Assembly (NCBI GenBank): GCA_938011325.1
Contig: CALLUD010000024.1
Location: forward strand, 1 to 64,000
Length of the DNA stretch: 64,000 nucleotides
Reading direction: 5' to 3'
Source of the DNA: an uncultured Spartobacteria bacterium
Lineage (GTDB): Bacteria; Verrucomicrobiota; Verrucomicrobiia; Chthoniobacterales; JAATET01
The stretch's first letter is position 1; each line of letters starts with the position of its first letter. Positions 8,260-16,811 of this stretch are shown one piece after another. The position numbers and the translations under genes were made by a program. The notes below the pieces were generated by a model. That model was not told the DNA's origin. It did not search any database and saw only the letters and a list, made by a program, of their open reading frames with translations.

Positions 8260-9779
8260 AGTCGAAACGCAACGCGCTCGCCACCGTTCACCCAAACGCC
8301 ACGGCCCATGCAATCCCGGCCGACCAGCGCCGCCTGCGACTTGGCGAGGGCTTGCTCTATGCGCCGTCGCCGGAAACGACTCCGGTGAAGATCGACCGCG
8401 AATACGGCCTCTTCATCGATGGCGAATTTCGCGCGCCGGCATCCGGGAAATCGTTCGTCACGATCAATCCGGCCAACGAGAAGAAGCTCGCGCGCGTTGC
8501 CGAGGCCGACGCCGCCGATGTCGACCGCGCCGTGAAGGCCGCGCGCCGGGCGCAGGAAAAGGTCTGGGGCAAAATGCCGGCCCGAGAACGGGGCAAATAC
8601 CTTTATCGGATCGCCCGGCTAATCCAGGAGCATTCGCGCGAACTGGCCGTGCTCGAGACGATGGACGGCGGCAAGACCATCAAGGAAAGCCGCGACATCG
8701 ACCTTCCCCTCGTCGCCGCTCACTTTTTCTACTACGCGGGCTGGGCCGACAAACTCGACTACGCCTTCCCGGGCCGCCGATCACGTCCGGTCGGCGTCGC
8801 CGGCCAGATCATCCCGTGGAATTTCCCCCTCCTCATGGCTGCGTGGAAACTCGCGCCCGCTCTCGCCACCGGCAACACCTGCGTTCTGAAGCCGGCCGAA
8901 ACGACGCCGCTCACCGCACTGCACCTTGCGCGAATTTTGCAGGAGGCCGACCTCCCACCCGGCGTCGTCAACATCGTGACCGGCGCGGGGGAAACGGGAG
9001 CCGCCTTCGTCGCGCATCCGGGCGTGGACAAGATCGCGTTCACCGGCTCGACCGAAGTGGGCAAGCGCATCGCCGCCACACTCGCCGGCACGAATCGAAA
9101 GCTCACCCTCGAGCTCGGTGGCAAGGCCGCCAACATCGTGTTCGACGACGCACCGCTCGAACAGGCGGTCGAAGGCATCGTCGCCGGCATTTATTTCAAC
9201 CAGGGCCACGTCTGCTGCGCGGGATCACGACTGCTGGTGCAGGAATCCGTCTATGAGGAAGTCATCCGCCGGCTGCGCGACCGCATTTCCACACTGCGCG
9301 TCGGCGATCCTCTCGACAAGAACACCGACATCGGCGCGATCAATTCCAAGGCACAGCTCGCGAAGATTCACGAACTCGTTGCCAGCGGCGTGGAGGAAGG
9401 CGCGGAACTCGTCCAGCCGCGTTGCCGCCTGCCCGAAGCCGGCTACTGGTTCCCGCCGAGTTTTTTCACAGGCGTCACGGCGGCGCACCGCATCGCTCGA
9501 GAGGAGATCTTCGGCCCCGTTCTGAGCGTGATGACCTTCCGCACGCCCGAGGAAGCGCTCGAACGCGCAAATCAAACGCCCTACGGCCTGAGCGCCGGCG
9601 TCTGGACCGACAAGGGAAGCAAGATCTTCAAGATCGCGGCGAAGCTCCGCGCCGGCGTGGTGTGGGCGAATACCTACAACAAATTCGACCCCACCGCTCC
9701 ATTCGGTGGATACAAGGAAAGCGGTTTCGGACGCGAGGGCGGCCTCCACGGCCTCCTGCCCTACGTTTCGCTGAATTAG
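8256..9779 (+). CDS. NAD(P)-dependent aldehyde dehydrogenase
   Basis: The 507-residue protein is a full-length aldehyde dehydrogenase. The Rossmann region includes IIPWNFPLL and FTGSTEVGK, the general-base glutamate lies in LELGGKAA, and the catalytic cysteine lies in GHVCCAGSR (C320, the first cysteine of the pair, by analogy with ALDH2). The C-terminal PFGGYKESGFGRE signature is complete. The substrate cannot be read from sequence, but the 4-bp overlap with deoC suggests acetaldehyde oxidation to acetate during deoxynucleoside breakdown. The first 45 residues are atypical and could be shortened by a later start. Confidence 0.9.
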   Translation: MKSKRNALATVHPNATAHAIPADQRRLRLGEGLLYAPSPETTPVKIDREYGLFIDGEFRAPASGKSFVTINPANEKKLARVAEADAADVDRAVKAARRAQEKVWGKMPARERGKYLYRIARLIQEHSRELAVLETMDGGKTIKESRDIDLPLVAAHFFYYAGWADKLDYAFPGRRSRPVGVAGQIIPWNFPLLMAAWKLAPALATGNTCVLKPAETTPLTALHLARILQEADLPPGVVNIVTGAGETGAAFVAHPGVDKIAFTGSTEVGKRIAATLAGTNRKLTLELGGKAANIVFDDAPLEQAVEGIVAGIYFNQGHVCCAGSRLLVQESVYEEVIRRLRDRISTLRVGDPLDKNTDIGAINSKAQLAKIHELVASGVEEGAELVQPRCRLPEAGYWFPPSFFTGVTAAHRIAREEIFGPVLSVMTFRTPEEALERANQTPYGLSAGVWTDKGSKIFKIAAKLRAGVVWANTYNKFDPTAPFGGYKESGFGREGGLHGLLPYVSLN

Positions 9780-9791
9780 CGAAATCCCGCG

Positions 9792-11432
9792 TTACCCGGA
9801 CGTCGCGGCAAACATCACCGCGGCATAGTCCTCCAGCAAAGCCTCATCGAACGGTGAGCAGCGAAATGCCACATAACCGTCGGGCCGGATCATGTAGGCG
9901 CCCAGATCCTGCAGCGCAAAGTGTTCGTGCGCATTCCCGTCGGGATCGACGAGCCACACGCCCTCGTCGGGCAGTTCCGAACCGCACCAGATCGAGATCA
10001 CGCGGACATCCCGTCCCGCAAGTTTCTCCGCCTTCGCGGCATATTCCCGGATCCTTCGCGCATCGCGGCCGCGGGGATGCTGTCCGGAGAAAAGCACCAG
10101 CGTGTGCGGGCCACCGGTGATGCGGTAAAAGAGCGAAATCTCCGCACCGTCCTCGGCAAATACCGTCACGTCGCGCGGCCGCGAGCCGGGCGGAAATCCC
10201 GCATCGCGAACCTCCTCCGGCCAGCTCGAATCCGTGTCGAGAATCGGACTTTCCTCGTAAACGATGTCGAGTCCGGAAAGGTTCAGCGCCATCGCCTCCT
10301 GCGCCTGGCGGGTGCGCGCGACCGTCGAGACGCCGAAATTCCGGAGGGCGCGCAACACGGGATTCTTCAGCAACGCAACCTTCGTTCGCATCTCCGCCTC
10401 CTCCACGACCTTTGCCGCGACCGGCGCGCGCTCGGCCTCGTAGCTCGCCAGCAACCGCTCGGCCTCGCCGTGCCCGCGCGCGAGCAGGCCGAGTTTCCAG
10501 CCGAGATTAAAGGCGTCCTGAATGCCTGTGTTCATCCCCTGCCCTCCCGCAGGGCTGTGAATATGCGCGGCATCGCCGGCGATCATTACGCGGCCCTTGT
10601 AGAACCCCGAGGCCTTGCGCTCGCTGATCCGGAAATTGCTCAGCCACGTCGGATCACTCGCGCGCCACTCCTCACGGCCGTGGAGCGCGAATTGCTCGTT
10701 GATCTCGCCCAGCGTGGGATCGCCCGAGAGCTCGGGATTCTTTCGGTTGGCAACCACCCGCCATATGCCCTCGGTCACCGGAAACAACGCGAGCACACCG
10801 TCCCCACCCCAATCCACGACCACTTGATTGGGCTCCGGCTCCGGGTCGATGCGGACATCCGCCAGAATGAAATTCTCCTCGAGCGCGGATCCCTCGAACT
10901 CGAAGCCCAGCCGATGGCGGACAAGGCTGTGCGCCCCGTCGCAACCGACCAGCCAGCGGGATTGAACGACCTCCTCGCGACCATCCGTCAGCCGCAGCCT
11001 CGACTTCACACCCTCGGCCCCTTCTTCGAAGGAAATCAACTCGACCCCGCGCTCCACGGACCCGCCGAGAAACCGCAGATGCGACGTGAGGATTCGCTCC
11101 GTCTCCGCCTGGGGCAGCAGGCGCGCTCCATGGAATGGTGAATCGACCTCGAGGCCGAGATCCACCGAACCGATTGCCTTGCCCTCGGCGGTGATGACCA
11201 GCTTCTCGCCGGCAAAGCTGTTCTTGAGAAACGCCTCGGCGCATCCCATCCCATGCAGCGCCTCCATGGCGGATGCCCAGATCGCAAGTGCCTTGGATTT
11301 TTCGGAGGGTTGCCCAAGACGGTCGATCAAGCGAACCGTGGCACCGTGGCGGAGACATTCCGCCGCCAACGCCAACCCGACGGGACCTGCTCCAACGACC
11401 AGCACATCGACCGAACCCACGGAGCGCAGCAT
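9792..11432 (-). CDS. FAD-dependent aromatic hydroxylase (PheA/TfdB-like)
   Basis: This flavin monooxygenase of about 546 residues shows the FAD ADP-binding motif VVGAGPVGLALAAE at the N-terminus, a DG-type motif (VGCDGAHSLVRH), and the second FAD motif with GDAAHIHSPAGGQGMN. A thioredoxin-like C-terminal domain (about 400-546) is typical of phenol-hydroxylase-type enzymes. Such enzymes hydroxylate phenolic or polyketide-like rings using NAD(P)H and O2; the substrate here is unknown. The ATG at 11432 places the dinucleotide fold right at the N-terminus. A TTG at 11456 would add eight residues and follows GGAAG. It lies 31 bp downstream of the START-like gene in the same direction. Confidence 0.85.
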   Translation of the reverse strand: MLRSVGSVDVLVVGAGPVGLALAAECLRHGATVRLIDRLGQPSEKSKALAIWASAMEALHGMGCAEAFLKNSFAGEKLVITAEGKAIGSVDLGLEVDSPFHGARLLPQAETERILTSHLRFLGGSVERGVELISFEEGAEGVKSRLRLTDGREEVVQSRWLVGCDGAHSLVRHRLGFEFEGSALEENFILADVRIDPEPEPNQVVVDWGGDGVLALFPVTEGIWRVVANRKNPELSGDPTLGEINEQFALHGREEWRASDPTWLSNFRISERKASGFYKGRVMIAGDAAHIHSPAGGQGMNTGIQDAFNLGWKLGLLARGHGEAERLLASYEAERAPVAAKVVEEAEMRTKVALLKNPVLRALRNFGVSTVARTRQAQEAMALNLSGLDIVYEESPILDTDSSWPEEVRDAGFPPGSRPRDVTVFAEDGAEISLFYRITGGPHTLVLFSGQHPRGRDARRIREYAAKAEKLAGRDVRVISIWCGSELPDEGVWLVDPDGNAHEHFALQDLGAYMIRPDGYVAFRCSPFDEALLEDYAAVMFAATSG

Positions 11433-11463
11433 GTCAGGCCGGTTCCGGACCGGCAAGCCGGCA

Positions 11464-12102
11464 TCACTTCCGGCCGAGGGCCTTGTCCAGCCGTTCGAGC
11501 TGCGGCTCCATCCCGGATTTCTTCGCGACCATCACCTGGTCGACAATGGCCTTCACCGTTTCCTTCATCTGGCCGAGCGCAATGCCTTTCAGCAATCCCG
11601 CAGCCTTCGATGACGGCTTGACCAGATTCGTGTAGCGCAGCACGGAACCATCTCCCAGCGCCTCGACCACGAGGTCTCCCTCGCTTTCTTCGATGCTCGT
11701 CGCCCGCAGCACCTTCCACTGGACGGACAACCGCGACGGATCGCCGCTCAATTTGTTCCGCACCGTGTAGGCCTCATCGGGAAAAATGGGGATGTTCACA
11801 AGGTAGTCCACCTCGTGCGTGCGTTCGTCGATCTTCCTGGAAATCTCCGACTTCTCGCAGTTGGGCACAAAGCTCTTCGCGTTGTTGTAGTCGAAGAAAA
11901 TGGCCATCACCTCGCGAGGCGTGGCCTTTACGGTCTGGTAGAGGCGCACCCGGGGCCAGGGATAGCCTTCGAGGTCTTCGCCGACGATGACCTGATTTCC
12001 CGCCAGCACCTTTTTCGCGTCCTCCGCGGAAAGGTCGTCCAAAATCCCGGCACGCACAGGGAGCACGGCCACAATGGCAATGATCAGAAGGGAACGAAAC
12101 AC
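11464..12102 (-). CDS. Secreted START/SRPBCC-like protein
   Basis: A GTG start at 12102 gives a compact signal peptide (MFRSLLIIAIVAVLPVRA) followed by about 195 residues. Features such as YPWPRVRLYQTVKATPREV, FFDYNNAKSFVPNCEKSEI and the C-terminal amphipathic helix resemble a START/polyketide-cyclase lipid-binding fold. It is probably periplasmic and binds a hydrophobic ligand. A TTG at 12150 would add 16 residues before the signal. It diverges from the gene at 12216 and precedes the flavin monooxygenase, with which it may form an operon. The ligand is unknown. Confidence 0.7.
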   Translation of the reverse strand: MFRSLLIIAIVAVLPVRAGILDDLSAEDAKKVLAGNQVIVGEDLEGYPWPRVRLYQTVKATPREVMAIFFDYNNAKSFVPNCEKSEISRKIDERTHEVDYLVNIPIFPDEAYTVRNKLSGDPSRLSVQWKVLRATSIEESEGDLVVEALGDGSVLRYTNLVKPSSKAAGLLKGIALGQMKETVKAIVDQVMVAKKSGMEPQLERLDKALGRK

Positions 12103-12215
12103 GGGGTAATGTGACACGCTTTTGCGCGAATTGCGCAACGAGATTTCCAAAACATCTTTGTGTGTATTTTTACGGGACAGCTGTCCGTGAATTCGTAACG
12201 ATTCCGTCTTTCACC

Positions 12216-12665
12216 ATGACTTTGACAGACGAACAAAAAGGCGCCGTCGCCGGATGGATTGAAGCCGGCGCATCGCTTTCCGAGGTTCAGAAACGCATCC
12301 GGGAGGAGTTCGGCATCGGACTGACCTATCTCGACACGCGGCTGCTCGTGGACGATCTCAAAGTTTCCGTGAAGGACCCCGAGCCCGCCAAGCCCGCGGA
12401 GACCACTCCTGCGGAACCCGAGCCGGCACCACCCGCTCCCGGCGGCGCGGGGAAAGTCAGCGTGACCATCGACCAGCTCACCAAGCCCGGCACGCTCATC
12501 AGCGGCCGCGTCACGTTCTCCGACGGAGAGACCGCCGCATGGTCGCTCGATCAAATGGGCCGGCTCGGCCTCGAGCCGTCCACGATTGGCTACCGCCCGA
12601 GCGAACAGGACGTGATGGATTTCCAAATCGAACTCCAGCGCCTCGCGCGGAGCCAGGGCTATTGA
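12216..12665 (+). CDS. Hypothetical protein with proline-rich linker
   Basis: The 149-residue protein has three parts. The N-terminal helical segment (about 1-50; WIEAGASLSEVQKRIREEFG) looks like a small helix-turn-helix-type fold. A Pro/Ala/Glu linker (about 54-78) follows. The C-terminal beta-rich part (about 80-149) contains LISGRVTFSDGETAAWSLD. There is no signal peptide. I do not recognise a family. It lies 8 bp upstream of the lipoprotein gene at 12674 and heads the run lipoprotein-thiS-ffh-rpsP-khpA on the plus strand, so it may be expressed with these housekeeping genes. Confidence 0.7.
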   Translation: MTLTDEQKGAVAGWIEAGASLSEVQKRIREEFGIGLTYLDTRLLVDDLKVSVKDPEPAKPAETTPAEPEPAPPAPGGAGKVSVTIDQLTKPGTLISGRVTFSDGETAAWSLDQMGRLGLEPSTIGYRPSEQDVMDFQIELQRLARSQGY

Positions 12666-12673
12666 GCCGGTTC

Positions 12674-13252
12674 ATGCGACGGATTCCTGTCGGCCTCGCA
12701 CTCCTGTGTGCGGCCCTCACCGCCTGCACCACAACGCGCACGCTCCCGCTGCACTACGTGCCGTCCGACGCCGCGCGCGCGCAAGCCGGACGAACGATCC
12801 CGATCAGCATGGGCGACGTCCAGGATCGCCGGGCAAATCCCGGCAGCACCATTGGCACGATGCACAGCGGCGTGGGTAAAACGACCAAGATTCTCGAGAC
12901 GAATCAGCCGCTCACCGCGGTGGTCCGGCAATTCTTCATCGACGCCCTCGAGCAGCAGAACAGCTACTCGCCCAACAGCCCGAACCAGATCCAGGTCGAA
13001 ATTCTCGACTTTCAGGCGGACCAGTTGATCCGTCGCGACGTTTCCATCGATCTGCTGGTCACGCTTCGCGACGCCCGCACCGGCCGCACCCGCGCAACCG
13101 CGCCGGTCAAAGTGCAAAAGGCACAGGGCGGCCTGCTCAACGCGGACAATCTCGTTCGTGGCAACGTCAGCGCCTTCCAGCGGTTCGTCGAACAGGCGCT
13201 CTCCGAAGCCGTTGACGAAGGCGTGCGAAAAGTGGCCCCTCCCGCCCCATGA
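12674..13252 (+). CDS. YajG-like lipoprotein
   Basis: The 192-residue precursor has a signal peptide ending in the lipobox LTAC (cysteine 18), so it should be lipidated and membrane-anchored. The mature part resembles the YajG family: a strand-rich N-terminal half (IPISMGDVQDRR), the segment VRQFFIDALEQQN and a C-terminal helix ending in the gene. The function of YajG proteins is unknown. An outer-membrane location is likely because the +2 residue is Thr, not Asp. Its stop overlaps the thiS start (ATGA). Confidence 0.75.
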   Translation: MRRIPVGLALLCAALTACTTTRTLPLHYVPSDAARAQAGRTIPISMGDVQDRRANPGSTIGTMHSGVGKTTKILETNQPLTAVVRQFFIDALEQQNSYSPNSPNQIQVEILDFQADQLIRRDVSIDLLVTLRDARTGRTRATAPVKVQKAQGGLLNADNLVRGNVSAFQRFVEQALSEAVDEGVRKVAPPAP

Positions 13253-13449
13253 TCATTCACGTGAATGGAGAAGCGCGCGAGGTAACCGCCTCCCGCACGG
13301 TGGCCGAGCTCGTCGCCGAGCTCCAGTTGCCCGCTCCCGCCATCCTCGTGGAGCACAACGGAGTCGCTCTGCACCGCTCGGAATGGGATACGCAGACCAT
13401 TGCGGAGGGCGACCGGTTCGAGATCCTGCGCGTCGTGGCTGGCGGATAG
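13249..13449 (+). CDS. thiS: Sulfur carrier protein ThiS
   Basis: The 66-residue ubiquitin-fold protein has the family length, the conserved start MIIHVNGE and the essential C-terminal Gly-Gly (VVAGG). It would be adenylated and thiocarboxylated at the last glycine to carry sulfur for thiazole synthesis in thiamine biosynthesis. No thiG, thiF or other thiamine gene is nearby. It sits between a lipoprotein gene (4-bp overlap) and ffh (37 bp), which is an unusual setting. A ThiS-like carrier for another sulfur-transfer pathway cannot be excluded. Confidence 0.85.
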   Translation: MIIHVNGEAREVTASRTVAELVAELQLPAPAILVEHNGVALHRSEWDTQTIAEGDRFEILRVVAGG

Positions 13450-13486
13450 CATTCGCCATTTCGCATTTTCAAATTACTCTTCAGCC

Positions 13487-14818
13487 ATGTTCAGCCGACT
13501 TTCCGACAAGCTCCAGGATGTCTTCAAAGACCTCCGCGGGCACGGCCGCATCACCGAGGCGAATATCAACGACGCCCTCCGCGAGGTGCGCCTCGCGCTT
13601 CTCGATGCGGACGTCCACTACCAGGTCGCGAAGTCGTTCATTGCACGGGTGAAGGAAAAGTCGCTCGGCGAGGATGTTCTCCGCAGCGTCACGCCCGGGC
13701 AGCAGATCATCAAAATCTTCCACGACGAACTCGTCGAACTGCTCGGTGGCGACGCCGCACCGCTGAACCTTGAAAAGCCGGCGCGCATCCTGATTGTTGG
13801 CCTCAACGGCGCCGGCAAGACCACCTCCTCCGCGAAGCTGGCCCGCTGGCTGAAGACCCAGGGCCGCACGCCGAACCTGATCGCCTGCGACCTCATGCGT
13901 CCCGCCGCCATCGAGCAGCTCGCCACGCTCGGCAGGCAGATCAATGCCAACGTCTTCACGCCCGCACCCGGGGAAAAGGACGTCCTGGCCGTGGCCGCAC
14001 AGTCCATCGAGTGGGCGCAGGAAGTCGGTGGCAACGTCCAGATCTACGACACGGCCGGCCGCCAGGAGATCGACGAGCCGCTCGTGCAGGAGCTCAAGCG
14101 ACTCAAGGAATTTCTCAACCCGCAGGAGGTCCTGCTCGTTTGCGACGCCGCGACCGGCCAGCAGGCGGTCTCCGTCGCCGAGCATTTTCACAACGCCCTC
14201 GGTCTCACCGGCATCATCCTCACCAAGCTCGACGGCGACGCCCGGGGTGGCGCCGCCCTGTCGCTGCGCGAGGTCACGAAGCAGCCGATCAAGTTTGCCG
14301 GCGTCGGCGAAAAGCCGGATCAATTTGAGCCATTTCACCCGGACCGGCTCGCCGGGCGCATCCTCGGCATGGGCGACGTGGTCAGTCTCGTCGAAAAGGC
14401 CGCCGAGGCGATCACCGAGGAGGACGCGCTGCGAATGCAGCAGAAACTCCAGCGCGGCGGGTTCGACCTCGAGGACTTCCTGCACCAGTTCAAGATGATC
14501 CGGCGGATGGGCCCCCTGGAAAATCTCCTTGGCATGCTCCCCGGAATGGCTAACCTGAAAGATTCCTCGCTCGACGAGGGGCAACTCAAACGGGTGGAGG
14601 CGATCATCCTCTCCATGACTCCCGCCGAGCGCGCGCGACCGGATATCCTGAATGCGCGTCGCCGGCAGCGGGTCGCCCGCGGCAGTGGCACCTCGGTGAC
14701 CGAAGTGAACAATCTCCTTCTGCGGTTCGCCCAAATGAAGAAGATGATGAAAAAGGCGGGAAACATGAAAAAACTGATGGCCCAAGCCCGCCGGGCCGGA
14801 ATCCCGGGATTGAATTGA
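13487..14818 (+). CDS. ffh: Signal recognition particle protein Ffh
   Basis: The 443-residue GTPase contains the N domain (about 1-85), the G domain with the P-loop GLNGAGKTTSSAKLA near residue 105, the DTAGR motif and TKLDGDARGG, and a C-terminal methionine-rich M domain with KMMKKAGNMKKLM. It binds 4.5S RNA and hydrophobic signal sequences and targets ribosomes to the membrane through FtsY. Length and domain order are standard. rpsP follows after 60 bp, a common ffh-rpsP arrangement. Confidence 0.97.
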   Translation: MFSRLSDKLQDVFKDLRGHGRITEANINDALREVRLALLDADVHYQVAKSFIARVKEKSLGEDVLRSVTPGQQIIKIFHDELVELLGGDAAPLNLEKPARILIVGLNGAGKTTSSAKLARWLKTQGRTPNLIACDLMRPAAIEQLATLGRQINANVFTPAPGEKDVLAVAAQSIEWAQEVGGNVQIYDTAGRQEIDEPLVQELKRLKEFLNPQEVLLVCDAATGQQAVSVAEHFHNALGLTGIILTKLDGDARGGAALSLREVTKQPIKFAGVGEKPDQFEPFHPDRLAGRILGMGDVVSLVEKAAEAITEEDALRMQQKLQRGGFDLEDFLHQFKMIRRMGPLENLLGMLPGMANLKDSSLDEGQLKRVEAIILSMTPAERARPDILNARRRQRVARGSGTSVTEVNNLLLRFAQMKKMMKKAGNMKKLMAQARRAGIPGLN

Positions 14819-14878
14819 CGCCGCGGCAACGCGGTGTTTTTTCACCCACAGACAACTTAACCAGACCAGACCACAGCA

Positions 14879-15136
14879 ATGTCCGTTGCAATTCGACTCA
14901 AGCGCGAGGGTGCCAAGAACCACCCGTTCTACAAGATCGTGGTGGCAGACAAGCGCAGCCCGCGCGACGGCCGCTTCATCGAGATCATCGGCACCTACGA
15001 TCCGAAGAAGGAAGGCGAAAACTACAACATCAAACTCGACCGCGCCGAATACTGGCTCGGCGTCGGCGCACAGCCTTCGCAGACGGTCGGCAGCATCATC
15101 AACAAGGCCCGCAAGAACGCGCCCGCTGCGGCGTAA
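14879..15136 (+). CDS. rpsP: 30S ribosomal protein S16
   Basis: The 85-residue protein begins [18 protein letters not shown] and contains the S16 signature [18 protein letters not shown]. It binds 16S rRNA early in 30S assembly. It lies between ffh and khpA. In many bacteria rimM, trmD and rplS follow, but here they do not. Confidence 0.97.
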   Translation: MSVAIRLKREGAKNHPFYKIVVADKRSPRDGRFIEIIGTYDPKKEGENYNIKLDRAEYWLGVGAQPSQTVGSIINKARKNAPAAA

Positions 15137-15150
15137 TTTTCCGGCCGGCC

Positions 15151-15381
15151 GTGGAGGAGTTTCTCGAATACGTCGTCGGCAAGCTCATCGAATATCCGGA
15201 TGAGCTCGTCGTCACGCACTCCGAAGCGGAGGGCCGCACGGTTTATTACCTGGCCATGCGCAAGAGCGATGTGCCGAAGGTGATCGGCAAGGGCGGCCAT
15301 ACCATCCAGGCGCTCCGCACCCTCCTCAACGCTTCGGCGCAAAAAAAGGGAATCAAGGTCGGCCTCGAAATCATCGAATGA
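15151..15381 (+). CDS. khpA: KH-domain RNA-binding protein KhpA
   Basis: The 76-residue protein starts at GTG 15151 (MEEFLEYVVGKLIEYPDEL) and contains a single KH fold with the GxxG-type loop IGKGGHTIQALRTLL. Length, sequence and position directly after rpsP match KhpA/YlqC, a small RNA chaperone that pairs with KhpB in some bacteria. The gene begins 14 bp after the rpsP stop. Its stop overlaps the start of a small lipoprotein gene. Confidence 0.9.
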   Translation: MEEFLEYVVGKLIEYPDELVVTHSEAEGRTVYYLAMRKSDVPKVIGKGGHTIQALRTLLNASAQKKGIKVGLEIIE

Positions 15382-15518
15382 AACGCATCCTCCTCGTCTT
15401 TCTCGGCGCCGCCGCGCTCGTCCTCCTCACCCCGGCCTGCGAGATGCATTCCGCATCCGAAACCGTCGGTGGGCATGGAGATTCCGCCGAGGAATCCGGC
15501 GAATCAGCGCATCACTGA
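15378..15518 (+). CDS. Very small lipoprotein, 46 residues
   Basis: ATG at 15378 overlaps the khpA stop (ATGA) and opens a 46-codon frame. It has a signal peptide (MKRILLVFLGAAALVLL), a lipobox (TPAC, cysteine 21) and a polar tail of 25 residues ending in GESAHH. The mature peptide has no recognisable domain. The textbook-like signal, the codon use and the 4-bp overlap support it as a real gene. Lipid anchoring is expected; function is unknown. Confidence 0.6.
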   Translation: MKRILLVFLGAAALVLLTPACEMHSASETVGGHGDSAEESGESAHH

Positions 15519-15737
15519 TCCGCCCCTGTCACCAAGCTGGACACCGGGGCACGACCGTCCAGCTTCCGAATCTCTCCGGCGACGCAAAGGTCGAATTCCG
15601 GCGACCCGCATTCGCGCACGAATTCCGCGATACGCGAAACCGTCTGCGAGGTTCGCCCAGTCCACGCAAAGCCGTCTCTCCGCGCTGTGCCCCTTTCAGA
15701 GCCCCTCCGTCCACCCGTTCGGCGCAGGTGAAGCCGC

Positions 15738-16811
15738 TCAGCGGAATTGCGCCAGCAATGCGTCGAGGTGTCCGGCAACAGCCTGCAGGCCGTTGAGGTA
15801 ACGATTCGCGGGCACGACATGGAGCGCGTCACGCGCTTCCACGGCGATTCGCCGGCCGGCGTCCACGGCGGCGGTCATCGCCCCGCTCTTCACAAGCAGG
15901 GTGCGCAGTTCGTCGTGACCCGTCACGTTGTCGTGAAGCAGCAGCTCGCGAACCCGCTGGCGGCACGGATCGTCTGCTGACTGCAGCAGAAGAATCACCG
16001 GCAGGGTCAGCTTGCCCTTCTGCAGGTCGGTTCCCAGCGTCTTGCCGGCATCCTCTTCATCGCCGGCGATGTCGAGCAGGTCGTCATAAACCTGATACGC
16101 GATACCGAGCTTTGTTCCAAAGGTCCGCAACGCGCTGATCACCTCCGGGCTGGACTCGCTGATGAACGCACCGAGCTCGCACGCGACCGCGAAGAGCGCC
16201 GCGGTCTTCATTTCGATGATCTTGTAGTAATCCGTCGTCGTGAGCTTCAGATCGAACCGCCGCTGCGTCTGGATGATCTCCCCCTGGCACACGTCGGCCG
16301 AGGCGTCGGCGATGCGCCGGCTGATCTCGCTGTTGCTGAAGTTGGTGGACAGCCGCAGCGCGTGGGCGAACAGGCAGTCGCCCAGCAGCACGCTCAACGA
16401 GTTCCCCCACTTGGCATTTGCCGTGGGTTGCTCGCGACGCGTCTCCGCGCCGTCCATGATGTCGTCATGCACGAGCGTGGCGACGTGGATGAGCTCGAGA
16501 ATCACGGCCAGATCGACATGGCTGGAGCTGATCTTGCCGGTGGCTCCGCCGGCTAGGAGTGCCAGCGCGGGTCGCAAGCGCTTGCCGCCGGAGTTGATCG
16601 CATATGCGGCGTAACCTTCGACGGCGGCGTCGAAGACCCGGGCCTGCTGACGAATCCGCTCCTCCACGCTGTAGAGATGCGGGTTGATCAGCTCGAACGT
16701 CTGTTTGAATGCCAGGGCCACGTCCGGACTGGCCGCAAGCAATTTGAGCTTCTTGATGTCCTTCAAAAGGGCGGTTTCATCTACAGGTGAGCCGACGGGT
16801 TGTAAAGGCAA
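15738..16811 (-). CDS. Polyprenyl (octa-/heptaprenyl) diphosphate synthase
   Basis: This 357-residue trans-prenyltransferase condenses isopentenyl diphosphate onto an allylic diphosphate to make a quinone side chain. Motifs are GGKRLRPAL, the first Asp-rich motif HDDIMD, the KTAALFA region and the second Asp-rich motif YDDLLD. Long-chain specificity is inferred because the residues before the first motif are small (LIHVATLVHD) rather than bulky. The TTG at 16811 directly follows the stop of the SDR gene. The first 25 residues are poorly conserved, so a later start is possible. Confidence 0.88.
   Translation of the reverse strand: MPLQPVGSPVDETALLKDIKKLKLLAASPDVALAFKQTFELINPHLYSVEERIRQQARVFDAAVEGYAAYAINSGGKRLRPALALLAGGATGKISSSHVDLAVILELIHVATLVHDDIMDGAETRREQPTANAKWGNSLSVLLGDCLFAHALRLSTNFSNSEISRRIADASADVCQGEIIQTQRRFDLKLTTTDYYKIIEMKTAALFAVACELGAFISESSPEVISALRTFGTKLGIAYQVYDDLLDIAGDEEDAGKTLGTDLQKGKLTLPVILLLQSADDPCRQRVRELLLHDNVTGHDELRTLLVKSGAMTAAVDAGRRIAVEARDALHVVPANRYLNGLQAVAGHLDALLAQFR

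Noticed and set aside
9792..12102. An aromatic catabolic operon
   Set aside because: Only a flavin monooxygenase and a START-like protein are present. No ring-cleavage or transport genes accompany them.
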